Assembly (NCBI GenBank): GCA_033002965.1
Contig: JAURVB010012699.1
Span: 54,307 to 118,306 of the forward strand
Direction of reading: 5' to 3'
Origin: Piper betle
Lineage: Eukaryota; Streptophyta; Magnoliopsida; Piperales; Piperaceae
DNA: 64,000 nucleotides
Shown: positions 1-10,972 of the stretch, piece by piece
Layout: each line of letters begins with the position of its first letter
Position numbering within the stretch: the first letter of the stretch is position 1
Program-made: the position numbers and the translations under genes
Notes under the pieces: generated by a model
Databases searched by the model: none
What the model was told of the DNA's origin: nothing
What the model saw: only the letters and a program-made list of their open reading frames with translations

Positions 1-960
1 CCAGTGACATTTCTGGGTCAGTTTACGGGTGAGCCAAAACAGGGTGTTACATATGGTGTGTATTATATTTTATGTGATTTTTTCCTTATTTTTTGGATTT
101 TTTTAAGGATTTATTATGAGTTAGTATTATTTTTTACTCGAGTCGGAGTAATGTCAACTTTCATTTACGATATCGCCACCGACCCATTTCTTCCCCCGAC
201 GCTTCTCATTCCCCCAAACCCTCAACACAACTCTCCTTTTCCGTTGCCAACATCACCTCCAGCCACCGCACTATTGCCGATCGACACCACTGGTCACCAC
301 CAGGACATCGCCGACTATTACCCAAGCCGTCCGGCTATCACTCGGCCCCCATGACGCGACAAAGCCGCCGCACTCCCGTCACCGATCCCACCGTCGATGA
401 CTGTCACCGCTGCCATCCAATCACCGACCCTCCCATGCCTTCCTCGACCAAAGTGGAGCCCAGTGCCGCCCATCCTAGCCGGATCTCGCCACCCTACCAT
501 CGACCACCCCTGATTTGCCCTTTTTGGCGAGCCGCCACCTCATCCAACCTTGTCGATGTCATAGATGCATCAGGCTCGCCAATTCGGTGCCAACGATACC
601 CCATGTCACTTCCATCCTGCCAGTATCCGTCACTGGCAACAGTTGCCGGAAAGTCGCCAGAACCCGTCGAACTTTGGGGGCCGGATTTTGGGGGCCGCCG
701 AGCGCCAAATTCGAGCTCCGAAATGCGCAATGAAACTCTAGCCATCGCCGATTGCCGACGATGCGATGTATAATTGCTTTTGATTTAATTATTTAAAATT
801 GATAATTATTAGCACAATATGCTAGGATTGATTGTTTGACGTGATGAATGCTTGATAGTGGATGAAGAGATATTTGTATGATTTGAGTTATGCTTAATGA
901 ATGCTAATTATCTAATTAAGTAAATTAAATCTTAGTATGCTAGTTGACTGCAACATAATT
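1..960. repeat. Degenerate LTR-family fragment
   Basis: Bases 1-51 match the terminal segment of the solo LTR at 27412-30244 and end in the same GGTGTTACA terminus. From base 52 on, the sequence matches an internal part of that LTR instead (about 27710 to 28700 there): an AT-rich block, ACTCGAGTCGGAGT, a C-rich block, then the stretch around GCTAGGATTG. The joining of a terminus to an internal segment indicates a rearranged or nested copy. The C-rich open frames here are low-complexity and not conserved as protein. No gene is seen. Confidence 0.6.
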
Positions 961-1134
961 TTAAAAATATAATAAAATTGATGTGAATAAGATGAGCTAC
1001 AGACTATTTTATTGTGATGAGGATTGTTAATTGTTTGATGGGTGATGAGTGTGTTGTGAGTATAAAAGACTATTTTATTAATAGACTATTTTGTTAATAT
1101 TTACTCTCTACAATTGTATGTTTTTCTCCAAAAC

Positions 1135-1272
1135 GGGTTACTTTCGAGCTTATGAATGAGTTGGTTTCGAGCTCATAAACAAATTAGTTTCGAGCTCCCA
1201 AATGAGCTAGTTTCGAGCTTCCAAATGATCTCGTTTCAAGCTCCCAAACGAGTTGGTTTCGAGCTCCTTAGA
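1135..1272. repeat. Six-copy 23-bp tandem repeat (GTTTCGAGCTC)
   Basis: Six consecutive imperfect 23-bp units, each containing TTTCGAGCTC or a one-base variant, followed by further CGAGCTCGA-type words to about 1440. Such GAGCTCGAG-rich subterminal arrays are typical of plant hAT-type non-autonomous elements. A possible terminus, GCAACCCTGC, lies at about 1440-1449. The opposite end and a target duplication were not found. Confidence 0.7.
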
Positions 1273-1868
1273 ATTTAACAGTCTAAGTGTATTCGATCTC
1301 GAGTCGAACTCAAACAGTATAAAAAATATTCGAGTCGATTTCGAGCATATATACTCGAAACTCGTTCGATCTCGAACGAACTTCTAACTATTCGAATCGA
1401 GTTTGAGCACAAGGTGAGCTCGGCTTGCTCGCTCCTTTAGCAACCCTGCTTCAAATACCTTGTTCCTCTTCTCATCTTCTATAACGCATATCGATCAATT
1501 AACTAGATACCACTTTCCACAAGAAAGACTGAATATCTAAATCATCCACAAAGCGTAGTATTAGAGAAGCCAGATTACTATCCTAACTGTTTCCTATTTA
1601 GCATAATTATTGAAGCAGGTGCATGGTGTCAAGCTTGTTGTTGCTCCATCTCCAACTTCTAGGTCTAGCTCTTTATCTTCTCTATATGCAGAACCCTTTC
1701 CTATACAACTGTTTCGTTGACAACCTTGTGCCAACAGCCTCCCCAAATCCACCTTCTACGGTGTCACAGCAACCTAGGTCACTGTCCTCGCTCAAGCCCT
1801 CTTATAAGGCTTATGGTTGATACTTGATAATGAAAAAAATGGAAGATTAAAGAGGACGGGAGAAGTAA
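1273..1868. other. Intergenic, no gene recognised
   Basis: Contains the tail of the CGAGCTCGA-rich repeat to about 1450, then unassigned sequence. A 65-codon open frame at 1623-1820 has no recognisable domain and no intron or terminator context, so it is not called as a gene. Confidence 0.5.
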
Positions 1869-1876
1869 GGTGAGAC

Positions 1877-2541
1877 CTGGGTTGCAAAAATTGGCCGATT
1901 CTACTTGGAATCTGTTGATTTAAATCGGATCAGTGGCAATCCGCATCAAAAAATGCGTAAATCGGTCTTCGGCTCAAATTGGTCTATAAATCGGCCGATT
2001 CCAGGTGATTCCGGACGGCGACGGAGAGGCGGTGAGGGCGGCCACTGGGCGACATGGGACGGGGTGAGGGGTGAGGGGGGCGTCAATGGGGCAACAGGGC
2101 AGTGAGGGTGGCAACGGGACTGGGCAGGGCGGGGGGCGACTGGGCGACTAGGCAACAGGGTGGCGAGGACAGCGACAAGGCGGCGATCGAGGGAGGGAAG
2201 ATGGGCAGCGTTGGAGAGCGATGGTACTTTTGTAATTAAAAGTTGACTTGACTCCGACTCGAGTCAAAAATAATAACTAACTCCAAATAATTTTAAAAAA
2301 ATCCAAAAAATTATGGAAAAATATCATAAAATATAATAAACATTATAACATAAAAATGAAATCACAATGATATATTTTATAACTAATAACCCACCAATTT
2401 TGACTAAGTTAAATTTTTATATAAGACAGATTTGGACAGATTCAATTGAACTGATTCTTGACCGATTTAGACCGATTCGATCCGATTCAATGACTCCCTT
2501 AAAAACCGATTCCAATTCTGATTTCAATTTTATCAACTATG
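1877..2541. mobile_element. hAT-like non-autonomous element, copy 1
   Basis: The 665-bp element is bounded by a perfect 8-bp direct repeat GGTGAGAC (1869-1876 and 2542-2549), the target duplication size of hAT transposons. Termini are related inverted repeats: CTGGGTTGCAAAAATTGG at the left, and CATAGTTGATAAAATTG reading inward from the right. Both subterminal regions are packed with CCGATT/AATCGG words, a typical transposase-binding layout. The interior has a G-rich segment (about 2005-2200) and a segment at 2222-2400 that matches the LTR family found elsewhere in the window. There is no transposase frame. Confidence 0.82.
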
Positions 2542-2549
2542 GGTGAGAC

Positions 2550-2825
2550 CCGAAGAAATGGAGGAGATGATAAAGGGTGGACGAGGGCAAACTGACAATA
2601 CTAGAAAAGGTTTTCAAGTCTTGTAAATCTTAACCGTTGATGTGATCCGACGGTGCTTATTTTAATTTGCTAACATAACTACAAACACTGCTTGCGGAAA
2701 CAAATTTTACCCATGGGTAAATAAAGTTGGGGCCATCCTTCCAAATATTAAAGAAAAAAAACAAGGTTTTCCCAAAATTTTTCAAAATAGAGTCGGGCTC
2801 CAAAACAATATTCTCCCTCCCTCCC
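2550..2825. other. Intergenic spacer between two hAT-like elements
   Basis: A purine-rich to AT-rich spacer. No coding or RNA feature is seen. The last 8 bases (TCCCTCCC, 2818-2825) are the left target duplication of the next element. Confidence 0.5.
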
Positions 2826-3783
2826 CATAGTTGGAAAAATTGGAATCAGAATCAGAATTGGTTTTTGAAGGAGTCACTGAAGCGGATCGAATCGATCAAG
2901 AATCGGTTCAGTTAAATCAATCCAAATCGGTCATATATAATAATTTAATAACTAATAATATAAATATATAAAAGTTAGTTATTGATATAAATTTGATATT
3001 ATTGTGTGTATTATATTTTATGGTATTTTTTCATTTTTTGGATTTTTTTTGAATTATTTGGAATTAGTTATTATTTTTTACTCGATTCGCAGTCGAGTCA
3101 ACTTTTAATTACGAGAATGCCACCACTATATTTCTTTCCTCTTCACTCCCCTGACGTGCCCCACTCCTTCACCCCTGCCGCCACCGCCTTCAACTGCCGT
3201 GCCGCCGCCCCACCCAGCCTCCCCCAGCTGGCCATGCCCATCCCCCCCCCCCCTTATGCCCCTGCCCCGCCTCGCCACGCCACCCCCTTCCCCCATCGGC
3301 CCAGACCATCCCCCATGCACCTCATCGTTGCCGCCTCCGGTTGCCGTTTTGTCGTCGCCCCCCTGCCTTCCCCTGCTGGCCCTGCCACGTCCCCCCTGCC
3401 CCACCCGGCCACCCCCTTCCCCACTCAGCCCTGACCGTCCCCCGTGCACCTCGCCGCCACCCTACCCCGCCCCGCCACCCCCTTCCCCGTCACTCCGCCG
3501 CACATCCTCCCCCCACCGGCCCCGCCCCATCCCCCCGCCCTGCCCCGCCACCCCCTTCCCCAGTCGCTCCACCACACGTCCTCCCCTGCCCCATCCCCCA
3601 TCGCTCCGCCACTCAACTTGGTCAGAATTGGCTCGACTCGGTTGGAATTGGCTTGACTCGGTTGGAATCAGCTTGACTCGTTTGAATCGGCGATTTACCC
3701 ACTATTCTGAATTGAAAACCTTTCGATCCGATTTAAATTGGCCGATTTCAAATAGAAGGTATCGGCCAATTTTGCCAACACTG
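2826..3783. mobile_element. hAT-like non-autonomous element, copy 2 (inverted)
   Basis: A 958-bp relative of the element at 1877-2541 in the opposite orientation. Termini are CATAGTTGGAAAAATTGG and, reading inward from the right, CAGTGTTGGCAAAATTGG, an 18-bp inverted repeat with few mismatches. It is flanked by TCCCTCCC at 2818-2825 and 3784-3791; this 8-bp duplication lies in a low-complexity run, so it is weaker evidence than for copy 1. Subterminal GAATCGG/CCGATT words are present at both ends. The interior holds the AT-rich plus CTCGA module (2990-3120) and a long C-rich core (3130-3610) whose proline-rich open frames are compositional artefacts. Confidence 0.8.
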
Positions 3784-3976
3784 TCCCTCCCTCCCTCCTA
3801 CCTACCTCTCTCTATCGTCGCCATCTTTCTTCCTCCCTCCAAAGCACCGCACCGCCGCAACCATCTTTCTTCATCTATCTCTCCTCCTATTTGCCCTCTC
3901 TACAACCTCTGTCCCACCTCCCGCTGTTGCTGTCTCAGCGCCGCCACAACCTTACTCTTTTTTGTATATGTTTTAG

Positions 3977-4757
3977 ATGTCAAAAATGGAGTTGGGGTCA
4001 CCAAGAGTCGAGTCAAAATCAGTTGAACGTTTGACGTGGGATCAGACTAAAATTTCTTTCTTCGCACGTACGCTACTCGATCAACAATGTCAGGGTAAAA
4101 AGGGGGATAATGGATGAAAGCCGGAATCGTGAGTATATATGGTTGATGAGTTTGAGAGAAGGTTTCAACAATCAGTGACTTCTGAACAACTTAAAAGCTA
4201 TGTTCAGTCAATGAAGAAAGATTTTGGAGTTCTTAGACACATGAAAAGTCAAAGTGGTTTTGGATGGAATCATGCCACAAAAATGGTAGACTCAACTGAT
4301 TTGGGATGTGTATGTTAAGGTGAGCTAACTCGTCAATTAATTTGCATATGATGATAGCCTTTATAATTGGGCATGTAACACTTACTACTTTATTTTATAA
4401 ACAGTCGCATAAAGAAGCTAAGAAGTAGAGGAATGTGGCAATATCACATTTTCAAGAACGGTTTGAGCTATTTGATGGTAATGCGGCCCCTTTATTTATA
4501 TGCCATTACGACTTTTACTTGAAACAATGAATATAAATAACATCTCACTGTCATTTTCTTATATAGGTATCAAAGTGAATTAATGGTAAGGGACAACAAA
4601 CTTCAATCCCAACTAATTGGGACATCTAATGTAGGTGGTGATCTTTGGAAGACTCTTCCGCAATTGGACTTAGAGAAAGGAGATAGTGCCGCTTTAAGCC
4701 CAGTTCCAATAACGATTAACGATTCACTAAAGAGGCAACCGCATAGAAGAGTAAATT
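3977..4757 (+). pseudogene. Decayed Myb/SANT-like domain gene
   Basis: Translating from the ATG at 3977 gives a Myb/SANT-like DNA-binding domain of the plant PF12776 type: a LTWDQT start, a DEFERRF segment, SEQLKSYVQSMKKDFGVL, then a GFGWNHATKMVDSTD signature. Two in-frame stops break it near 4110-4125. A small deletion near 4305 throws the expected WDVYVK out of frame just before a plausible donor (AAG|GTGAGC, about 4319). A second exon-like piece begins near 4405 with SHKEAKK and also contains a stop. Such proteins often accompany Harbinger-type transposases or exist as domesticated copies. It is non-functional as read. The retrotransposon at 4926 has inserted just downstream. Confidence 0.7.
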
Positions 4758-4925
4758 AATGAGAACAACAAATGATGCCAGTATCCTTCAAACAATTCAC
4801 GTAACGAAAGAAGAGTGTAGGATGATGCCCATGCAGCCTTCTCTTTACACGCCGCCTTCTATGAAGATTGTTATGTCTATGCCTCACCTCTCTACCCTCA
4901 GAAAAGGCAAAACTGAGCAATATAC

Positions 4926-5358
4926 TGGTATGAATAAAGTGAGTAGAACGAAAGGGCGTTACAGGGCATTGCGAGATCCATGAATTCGAGGTGAATAATG
5001 AGAATAAATTGTAAGGATGAATTCGAGGTGAATAATGAGAATAAATTGTAATGGGGGAAAACTAGGAAGTGTGGCTATATAAGGGGGAGAGACTGATTGT
5101 AAAGGACATGACTTTTGATGAATTAAATCTTTGTTTTCTTCTTATCTTTGTTCTTTGTTCTTCTTCCTATTTTCTAGGGAGATCTTCCTGGGAGCAGGGT
5201 TTAACCACTGTCCCATCCTCCATCATCTCAACCATTTCTCCAACTCCCTTCAGATTCCAGGCCAATCGTCTCCTCCATGGCACCAGCCAAGCAGGGGAAC
5301 AAGCAAGGAACTAAGGGGAAAGAGGTCATCGTCGACCTTGGTGAGGAAAATCCTACCA
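4926..5358 (+). repeat. 5' LTR of the gag-protease retrotransposon
   Basis: TG...CA-bounded LTR. A promoter-like TATATAA lies at about 5076-5082. A 35-bp segment is tandemly duplicated with a 37-bp period (4980-5014 and 5017-5051). The Gag start codon at 5277 lies inside the LTR; the matching position in the 3' LTR reads ATA instead of ATG. Confidence 0.93.
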
Positions 5359-7168
5359 ATTTGGCATCAGAGCAAGGCGAGGGTGGTACGAATCCATCAC
5401 CAAACTCGATTGAATTATCTCACATTAAACAGATTCAGGATTACTTGATTACTGCTGTTGCTGAAATTTCTACAAAACTCGACATGTTAATGCAATCGAG
5501 AGTTGAGGTTAGGGGAATCTGGATAATCGTGAGGGAATTGGGACATCTCATATGAGAGTTCCTGTTGGGTTGGATATTGATGATCAATGGCAGGATAGTC
5601 GAAGAAACACCCAAAGGGACGAGCAGGTGAAGATGTCGGGAGGAAGGATTCCACACGCTAGACTTGGAGAGGAATTTCCAACCATGTCTTCAGGGGGAAA
5701 GTTTCAGCAAGAAAAGCACAGATCAAGGGTGGAACCTGTTCGTCATAATGTCCAGGAGGGGTTTCATCAAATTGTGCAAATTGAGGACTGCTTGAAGGGA
5801 TCCAAACTAAGCTTTCCTAAATTTGATGGGGCAAAGGATCCCATCTCATGGTTTAGTCGAGCAGAGAAATTTTTCAAGTTGCACAATATCCATGAAGCAT
5901 TGCAAGTCGAACTAGCAAGCTTCCACTTGGAGGACGACGCCCAGATTTGGTTTGATATGCTGCAACAACATCAGGAAATGGTTTCTTGGCAGCAGCTGAA
6001 AGAGGCCATGAACTTGCAGTTTGGACCCTCGGATTATGAGGATTTTTACGGCGATCTCACTCGATTATCTCAGGATTCTTCAGTCCAAGAATACACTGCT
6101 CGATTCAATAGATTGGCGTCAAGAGCTGGACATATGACCGAAAAACAGAAGATTAGCAGTTACACTTGTGGTCTCAAGTCCCAGCTGCGAATGGAGGTGA
6201 AAGCAAGAAAACCGGAGACTTTATTAGATGCACAAGGACTCGCAAGACATTTAGAGCATCATGTGAGTCAGAGATTGCATACATATGGAAGACAGACGAG
6301 AGGAAATTTTCAATCCACAGCTGTTTCCTCTCAAAGGGAACACAGTTCAGAAAGCAACAAAGGTGAAGTAGCCATGGGTGCAGACTTGCAATCTAAAAAA
6401 ATAACTCCAGGCAGGAAATTCAGTGTCGAACAGTTGCAAGAACGGAAAGCAGCAGGACTATGCTTCAAATGTGATGAGAAATTTTTCCCTGGACACAAAT
6501 GCCAGCAGCTATTCAACATTGAAGTCGTAGGGGAAGATGATCTTTCAGAACAAGATGATAGTGAGCAGGAAGGGGATTCAAAGACTCAGGCAATCTCAGT
6601 TAATGCATTAACTGGTGCCTCCACAGCTAATACTATGAGGTTATTGGGAAACGTGAGAGGACACCAAGTAACAGTGCTAATTGATTCGGGAAGCTCACAC
6701 AACTTTTTAAATACCAGTTTGATCCAGAAATTGAAGCTGCCGGTGCAAACAACCAAGGGCATAAAAGTTCAGCTTGCTACTGGCAAGAGAATAAAATGTG
6801 GAGCACAGTGTGTGGGCATTGAGTTAGATCTTCCTGGGTATACAACGGTATCGGATTTCTTCATCCTTCCGCTGGAGGAATTTGATGTTCTTCTTGGCAC
6901 CCAATGGTTGAAGACATTGGGACCCATACTATGGAATTTTGAATTCCTTACCATGTCGTTCACTGAAAAAGGCAAAACAATAGAGCTGCATGGCCAGCCT
7001 ATACCCCTTAGTCCGTTGGGTGATAAGAAGAAACCATCACATTCATTATCAACTCGAAATCATGGGTTGTTAATGACTTTACAGGTGGTCCACTCCATCC
7101 CGCACTTCCCTTCTACTCCTCGACTGGCGACTACTTTATGTTCAACCTTGGGGACAAGGTTCTTGTAA
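5277..7168 (+). pseudogene. Frameshifted Gag-protease of the LTR element
   Basis: The reading frame opens at 5277 inside the 5' LTR (MAPAKQGNKQG) and is displaced near 5520; reading resumes in the frame that contains 5552-7168. The second part holds a retrotransposon Gag domain (KLSFPKFDGAKDPISWF onward, about 5805-6280), a zinc knuckle CFKCDEKFFPGHKC (about 6460-6500), and an aspartic protease with the active-site motif LIDSGSSHNF (about 6675). The protein ends with FNLGDKVLVKG-like residues next to the polypurine tract. The last residues of an ordinary polyprotein thus directly follow the protease, as if pol had been cut out. Gag would package element RNA and the protease would mature it. 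The single frameshift prevents a continuous product as sequenced. Confidence 0.85.
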
Positions 7169-7180
7169 AGGGGAGGGTAA

Positions 7181-7613
7181 TGGTATGAATAAAGTGAGTA
7201 GAACGAAAGGGCGTTACGGGGCATTGCGAGATCCATGAATTCGAGGTGAATAATGAGAATAAATTGTAAGGATGAATTCGAGGTGAATAATGAGAATAAA
7301 TTGTAATGGGGGAAAACTAGGAAGTGTGGCTATATAAGGGGGAGAGACTGATTGTAAAGGACATGACTTTTGATGAATTAAATCTTTGTTTTCTTCTTAT
7401 CTTTGTTCTTTGTTCTTCTTCCTATTTTCTAGGGAGATCTTCCTGGGAGCAGGGTTTAACCACTGTCCCATCCTCCATCATCTCAACCATTTCTCCAACT
7501 CCCTTCAGATTCTAGGCCAATCGTCTCCTCCATAGCACCAGCCAAACAGGGGAACAAGCAAGGAACTAAGGGGAAAGAGGTCATCGTCGACCTTGGTGAG
7601 GAAAATCCTACCA
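7181..7613 (+). repeat. 3' LTR of the gag-protease retrotransposon
   Basis: Same length as the 5' LTR, with four substitutions relative to it (G for A in the GGCGTTAC(A/G)GGGCAT word, T for C in CAGATTC(C/T)AGG, and two G-to-A changes around the former Gag start). It is followed by the TATAC duplication. Confidence 0.93.
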
Positions 7614-7618
7614 TATAC

Positions 7619-9960
7619 TAAGGGTAGGGAATGCATGCGTGTTTTTTAGAGATGGATGAGGAAACCAGTATCATTGGGTCAAACTAGAACTAGGAAATTA
7701 TTACTGGCTATGGACTTTATTTTGAATTTTGACAATTTATTGAAATGAAATGGTTATAAGAGGTAGATATTGTTGGATAAAAATTACGTCTTGTATGAAA
7801 AGACGTTCAAGGGATGGAGTATTTTTATGCATAGATATTATGAAAAGTTTTGAATTTTACTTTCATTTTGTACGTATTTAGCATATTTTATATCAATAAT
7901 ATTTCTTATATTTGTATGTTTTAATGTTAGTAGTTATATTTATTTTTGATAACTATAATTTTGTATCCATGGAAGTGATAGGTTTGTTTTGGGGATGAAA
8001 TGGTTAATTTTATTGCGAGTTCTTCAATTTGGATTTTGATGCTTGTAGTGGTGATACTTATGAAATGCGAGATAGAAAATTGATTTGTTTGTTATGTAGA
8101 TATTGGTTTAAGATGGGCCTTGTGTTAATGTTTAAATGTCTTAATTTGTTGGTATTCGTGATTGTAAATATAATTCTAGCATGTCATGTGTTTGAAATAA
8201 ATTATACCACAATTTATAATACTAGAAAAAAAATTTGCTACTCTTGCCAAATACTATTTTCTACTTTTTAACAAAAAAATTGCAATAAAATTTATTAATT
8301 TTTTTATAGAATTTGTTTTTGGTGCAGCCAAACGGGCTGTGAGTAATTCAACCTAATAGTACTAAACTAAATATAGGGCCTAGTTTTAAATAATAGTAAA
8401 GAGGTAAAATTATAATTTAAATTATTTTTGTTAATATAAAATTAAATACCACCTTTAATTACAAACAAGAGAAATTTACGAAAAAAAGTGGTTTACTATT
8501 CAAATTTTACAATTTAAGAGGACTATTATCTATATTAATGAAGCAATGGGGAGTAAATTTGAAAATAATGATTTTGCTCTCAATTTTAAGTTGAGTTTAA
8601 GTATAAAAAAACAATTTTATCTGAAAAGCCAACTTAAAAAAAAAAGAAGCGAACCAGACTAACTTATTTTGGGGAAAAAACCCAAAAGAATAAGATGTCA
8701 ATATATATTTATTCTGTCTTGTAATTTTTTAAAGATATTTTTATACTACACATAACGTAATTATTATCCAATTTATAAATATACACTAATGTGGTAAAAA
8801 GATTAATAAATATATATTATTATAGTAATATTATTAATGAATAGGCATTAATGTATAGATAAAGATTTATAAACATACATTAATGCAATAATACAATTGA
8901 TAGATAGTTTTTTTGTTAGCTTTTTGAACTAAATCTTCCCAAATCACTTGAGAGTATAAGTCAGATCAAAATATATTGAGAATAAGACTGTCATTTTAAT
9001 ATTGTTGAGAAAAACTTGATACAATAATATTAGAAACATGTAATTCTAACCATCTATATAAATCACATAGCTCTAATTTTTTTTACTGTTTTGACGAAAT
9101 TATCAACGTCATCCAACAGTCCTTATAATAATTCAAGGGCTCAAAAAAGCTAATACAATAGTATTATTAGTTACTTGTTCATAATATTCATTTTTTCCAT
9201 TAAAATTTATTCCACTCAAATCATAGTTATACATAATAGTTTCTTTGAATTGTACACTTTGGATAATAACACCCTTTTTTTCAAAATTTCATAAAAATAA
9301 TATTTTTGTGAAAATATGGACAATATTGCAAAAAGTTTGCGGGCATGTATATGCATGGGTAAATCTGGGTTAAAAATCTTTAAAAAATAACCAGCATTTT
9401 CAGTTTCTTCTAATTCTTTTTTTATTAAGGGTATTAGGGATGTGAACCATAAATAAGGATTTATATGATTACAAATGACAAAATATTGCACCATGTATAT
9501 CTTACGAAAATTGACTCTAATTTATAAATGTATTTTAATGATGAGATAAATTATAATGGCTTGATATATTCTGATTTTAAAATTAAAATTTAATTAAATA
9601 AAGTAATAAATAACAATGATAAGATCATTTTTTTATTCTGGAATATTAGTAACAATGATATGAGAATGTCAACAATATTTAAATGCAGTCATTTATATAT
9701 ATTACATAGTTTTAATTTTTTTATTTGGACAAAAATATCCTCGTCATCCAACTAATCTTCTAATCTAACGGTTTACATTAAATATCGCTGATACAAGAGT
9801 ATTAATTATTCCTTATATTAATTATTCTCTTTTATCAAAGCCTAATTTTTATTTTTTTATTAATTAAAGTCCATATATAAATGGGTAGGTAGACGAAGAG
9901 AAAAAGAGATTGATTTTTGTTTCTCTCTATGCTTCAGACATAATCGCTCCAAATAAAACT
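7619..9960. other. AT-rich intergenic region with MITE-like repeats
   Basis: No gene is recognised. The first 150 bases continue the sequence interrupted by the retrotransposon. A GCCAAACGGGC word at about 8328 resembles plant miniature-element termini. Two segments, about 9038-9190 and 9680-9830, are diverged direct copies of one another (CATAG-TTTTAATTTTTTT, then CGTCATCCAAC, then a run ending in AGTATTA). Short open frames here have no support. Confidence 0.5.
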
Positions 9961-10078
9961 TACCAAACCGAATAAAAGGAAAAAAATCTTATTTTGATAA
10001 AAGATTTGAGGTCGGGCAAAACCAAATGGACCAAATGATCACCCGTTGCCCGGTTTGATCGAATTGACACGCCCCAAC

Positions 10079-10093
10079 TATATATATAAAACT
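10079..10093 (+). promoter_or_regulatory. TATA box upstream of the DCD gene
   Basis: CTATATATATAAAAC lies about 880 bases before the coding start, followed by a leader-like sequence. A 5'-UTR intron would account for the distance; its splice sites were not resolved. Confidence 0.45.
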
Positions 10094-10972
10094 CGGACGC
10101 ATGCCCGATGTTCTCATCGTTGGCCCTGCGTCTTTTCTTCTTCCAAAAACTTGGAAGCATTTCTATGTCATGAACAGTTAGCTACAACCTTCACGAAGGT
10201 CCCTTCTAATTCGCTATTATTTTTGTTAAATGTATTTTCTTTATTTCCTGATCCACGCTGCATGTAGGGTTGATTCGATTACTCTGTGATTTAAAAAAAA
10301 ATTATCGGTGTACCTTTTTTTGGGAGCAATTTTGATGTTGGTTCTGTTTCTGGTCTCTAGGTGTTCAAATTAACTTGGCTTTTTTTTTTGCATGCGTGCT
10401 CATGTATTTTTGCGTATTTAGTGGCTTATGGTGCAATCTACTTGTGTTGTTATATGGATGTAGGGTGAAAATTGAGGTTTAAGGTTGGTGTCATGTTATT
10501 CTTGGTTATTGGTGAAATCTTTTTCGCTTGTAGGTTGTCTTTTTTTGGGTGGTTTTTTGGTTACTATTGTTTCATCTGTTGCATATCTTTATTATGTTGG
10601 AATTTACTTAGGCTTTTGAGTGACTTGTTGCTCGTTATTGAAGCAGTTTTGTTTGTACGTTTGGTTCATTTTTGTTAGCTTGTTCATGAGGGAAAAGTTG
10701 ATTTGTAATGTGTCTATTGTCTGGCCAACCTGATTTATATGTCGACGATAACTATAATTGACACCGAGTGTGATGTGAATATTAACTGTTCCATGCTCGA
10801 CATATCTTTTGTTTGGCAGACTTTACTGTTTTAGACTTATTCGATTTATGGCCTACCCTTTTGTTGGAAGTAGTGAAGATTCTTAACAAGTCCCCCGGTT
10901 TTTAATTAAGTATTTTTTGCAATCTGAAGGAATCACTATACTAAGGGCTTGGAAGAGTTAAAGGAGCCAAAT

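Larger units (their letters stand above)
4926..7613 (+). mobile_element. Non-autonomous LTR retrotransposon (gag-protease only)
   Basis: A complete 2688-bp element. Two 433-bp LTRs (4926-5358 and 7181-7613), starting TGGTATGAAT and ending CCTACCA, differ at only four positions by my reading, all transitions. A perfect 5-bp target duplication TATAC flanks it (4921-4925, 7614-7618). A primer-binding site TGGCATCAGAGC (5362-5373), one base from the usual initiator-Met type TGGTATCAGAGC, follows the left LTR. A purine tract AAAGGGGAGGG precedes the right LTR at about 7168-7178. The interior encodes Gag and a protease only; reverse transcriptase, RNase H and integrase are absent, so mobility needs helper proteins. 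It is a young insertion into old repeat and pseudogene DNA. Confidence 0.93.

Noticed and set aside
1135..1272. Regular short repeats resembling a CRISPR array
   Set aside because: Units are contiguous and variable, without unique spacers, in a plant nuclear genome.
5362..5373. tRNA-like sequence TGGCATCAGAGC
   Set aside because: A primer-binding site complementary to a tRNA 3' end, located just inside an LTR; no tRNA fold around it.
10949..10972. Upstream start of the DCD protein at a TTG codon
   Set aside because: Plant genes initiate at ATG; the ATG at 10973 is the first available in the open frame.
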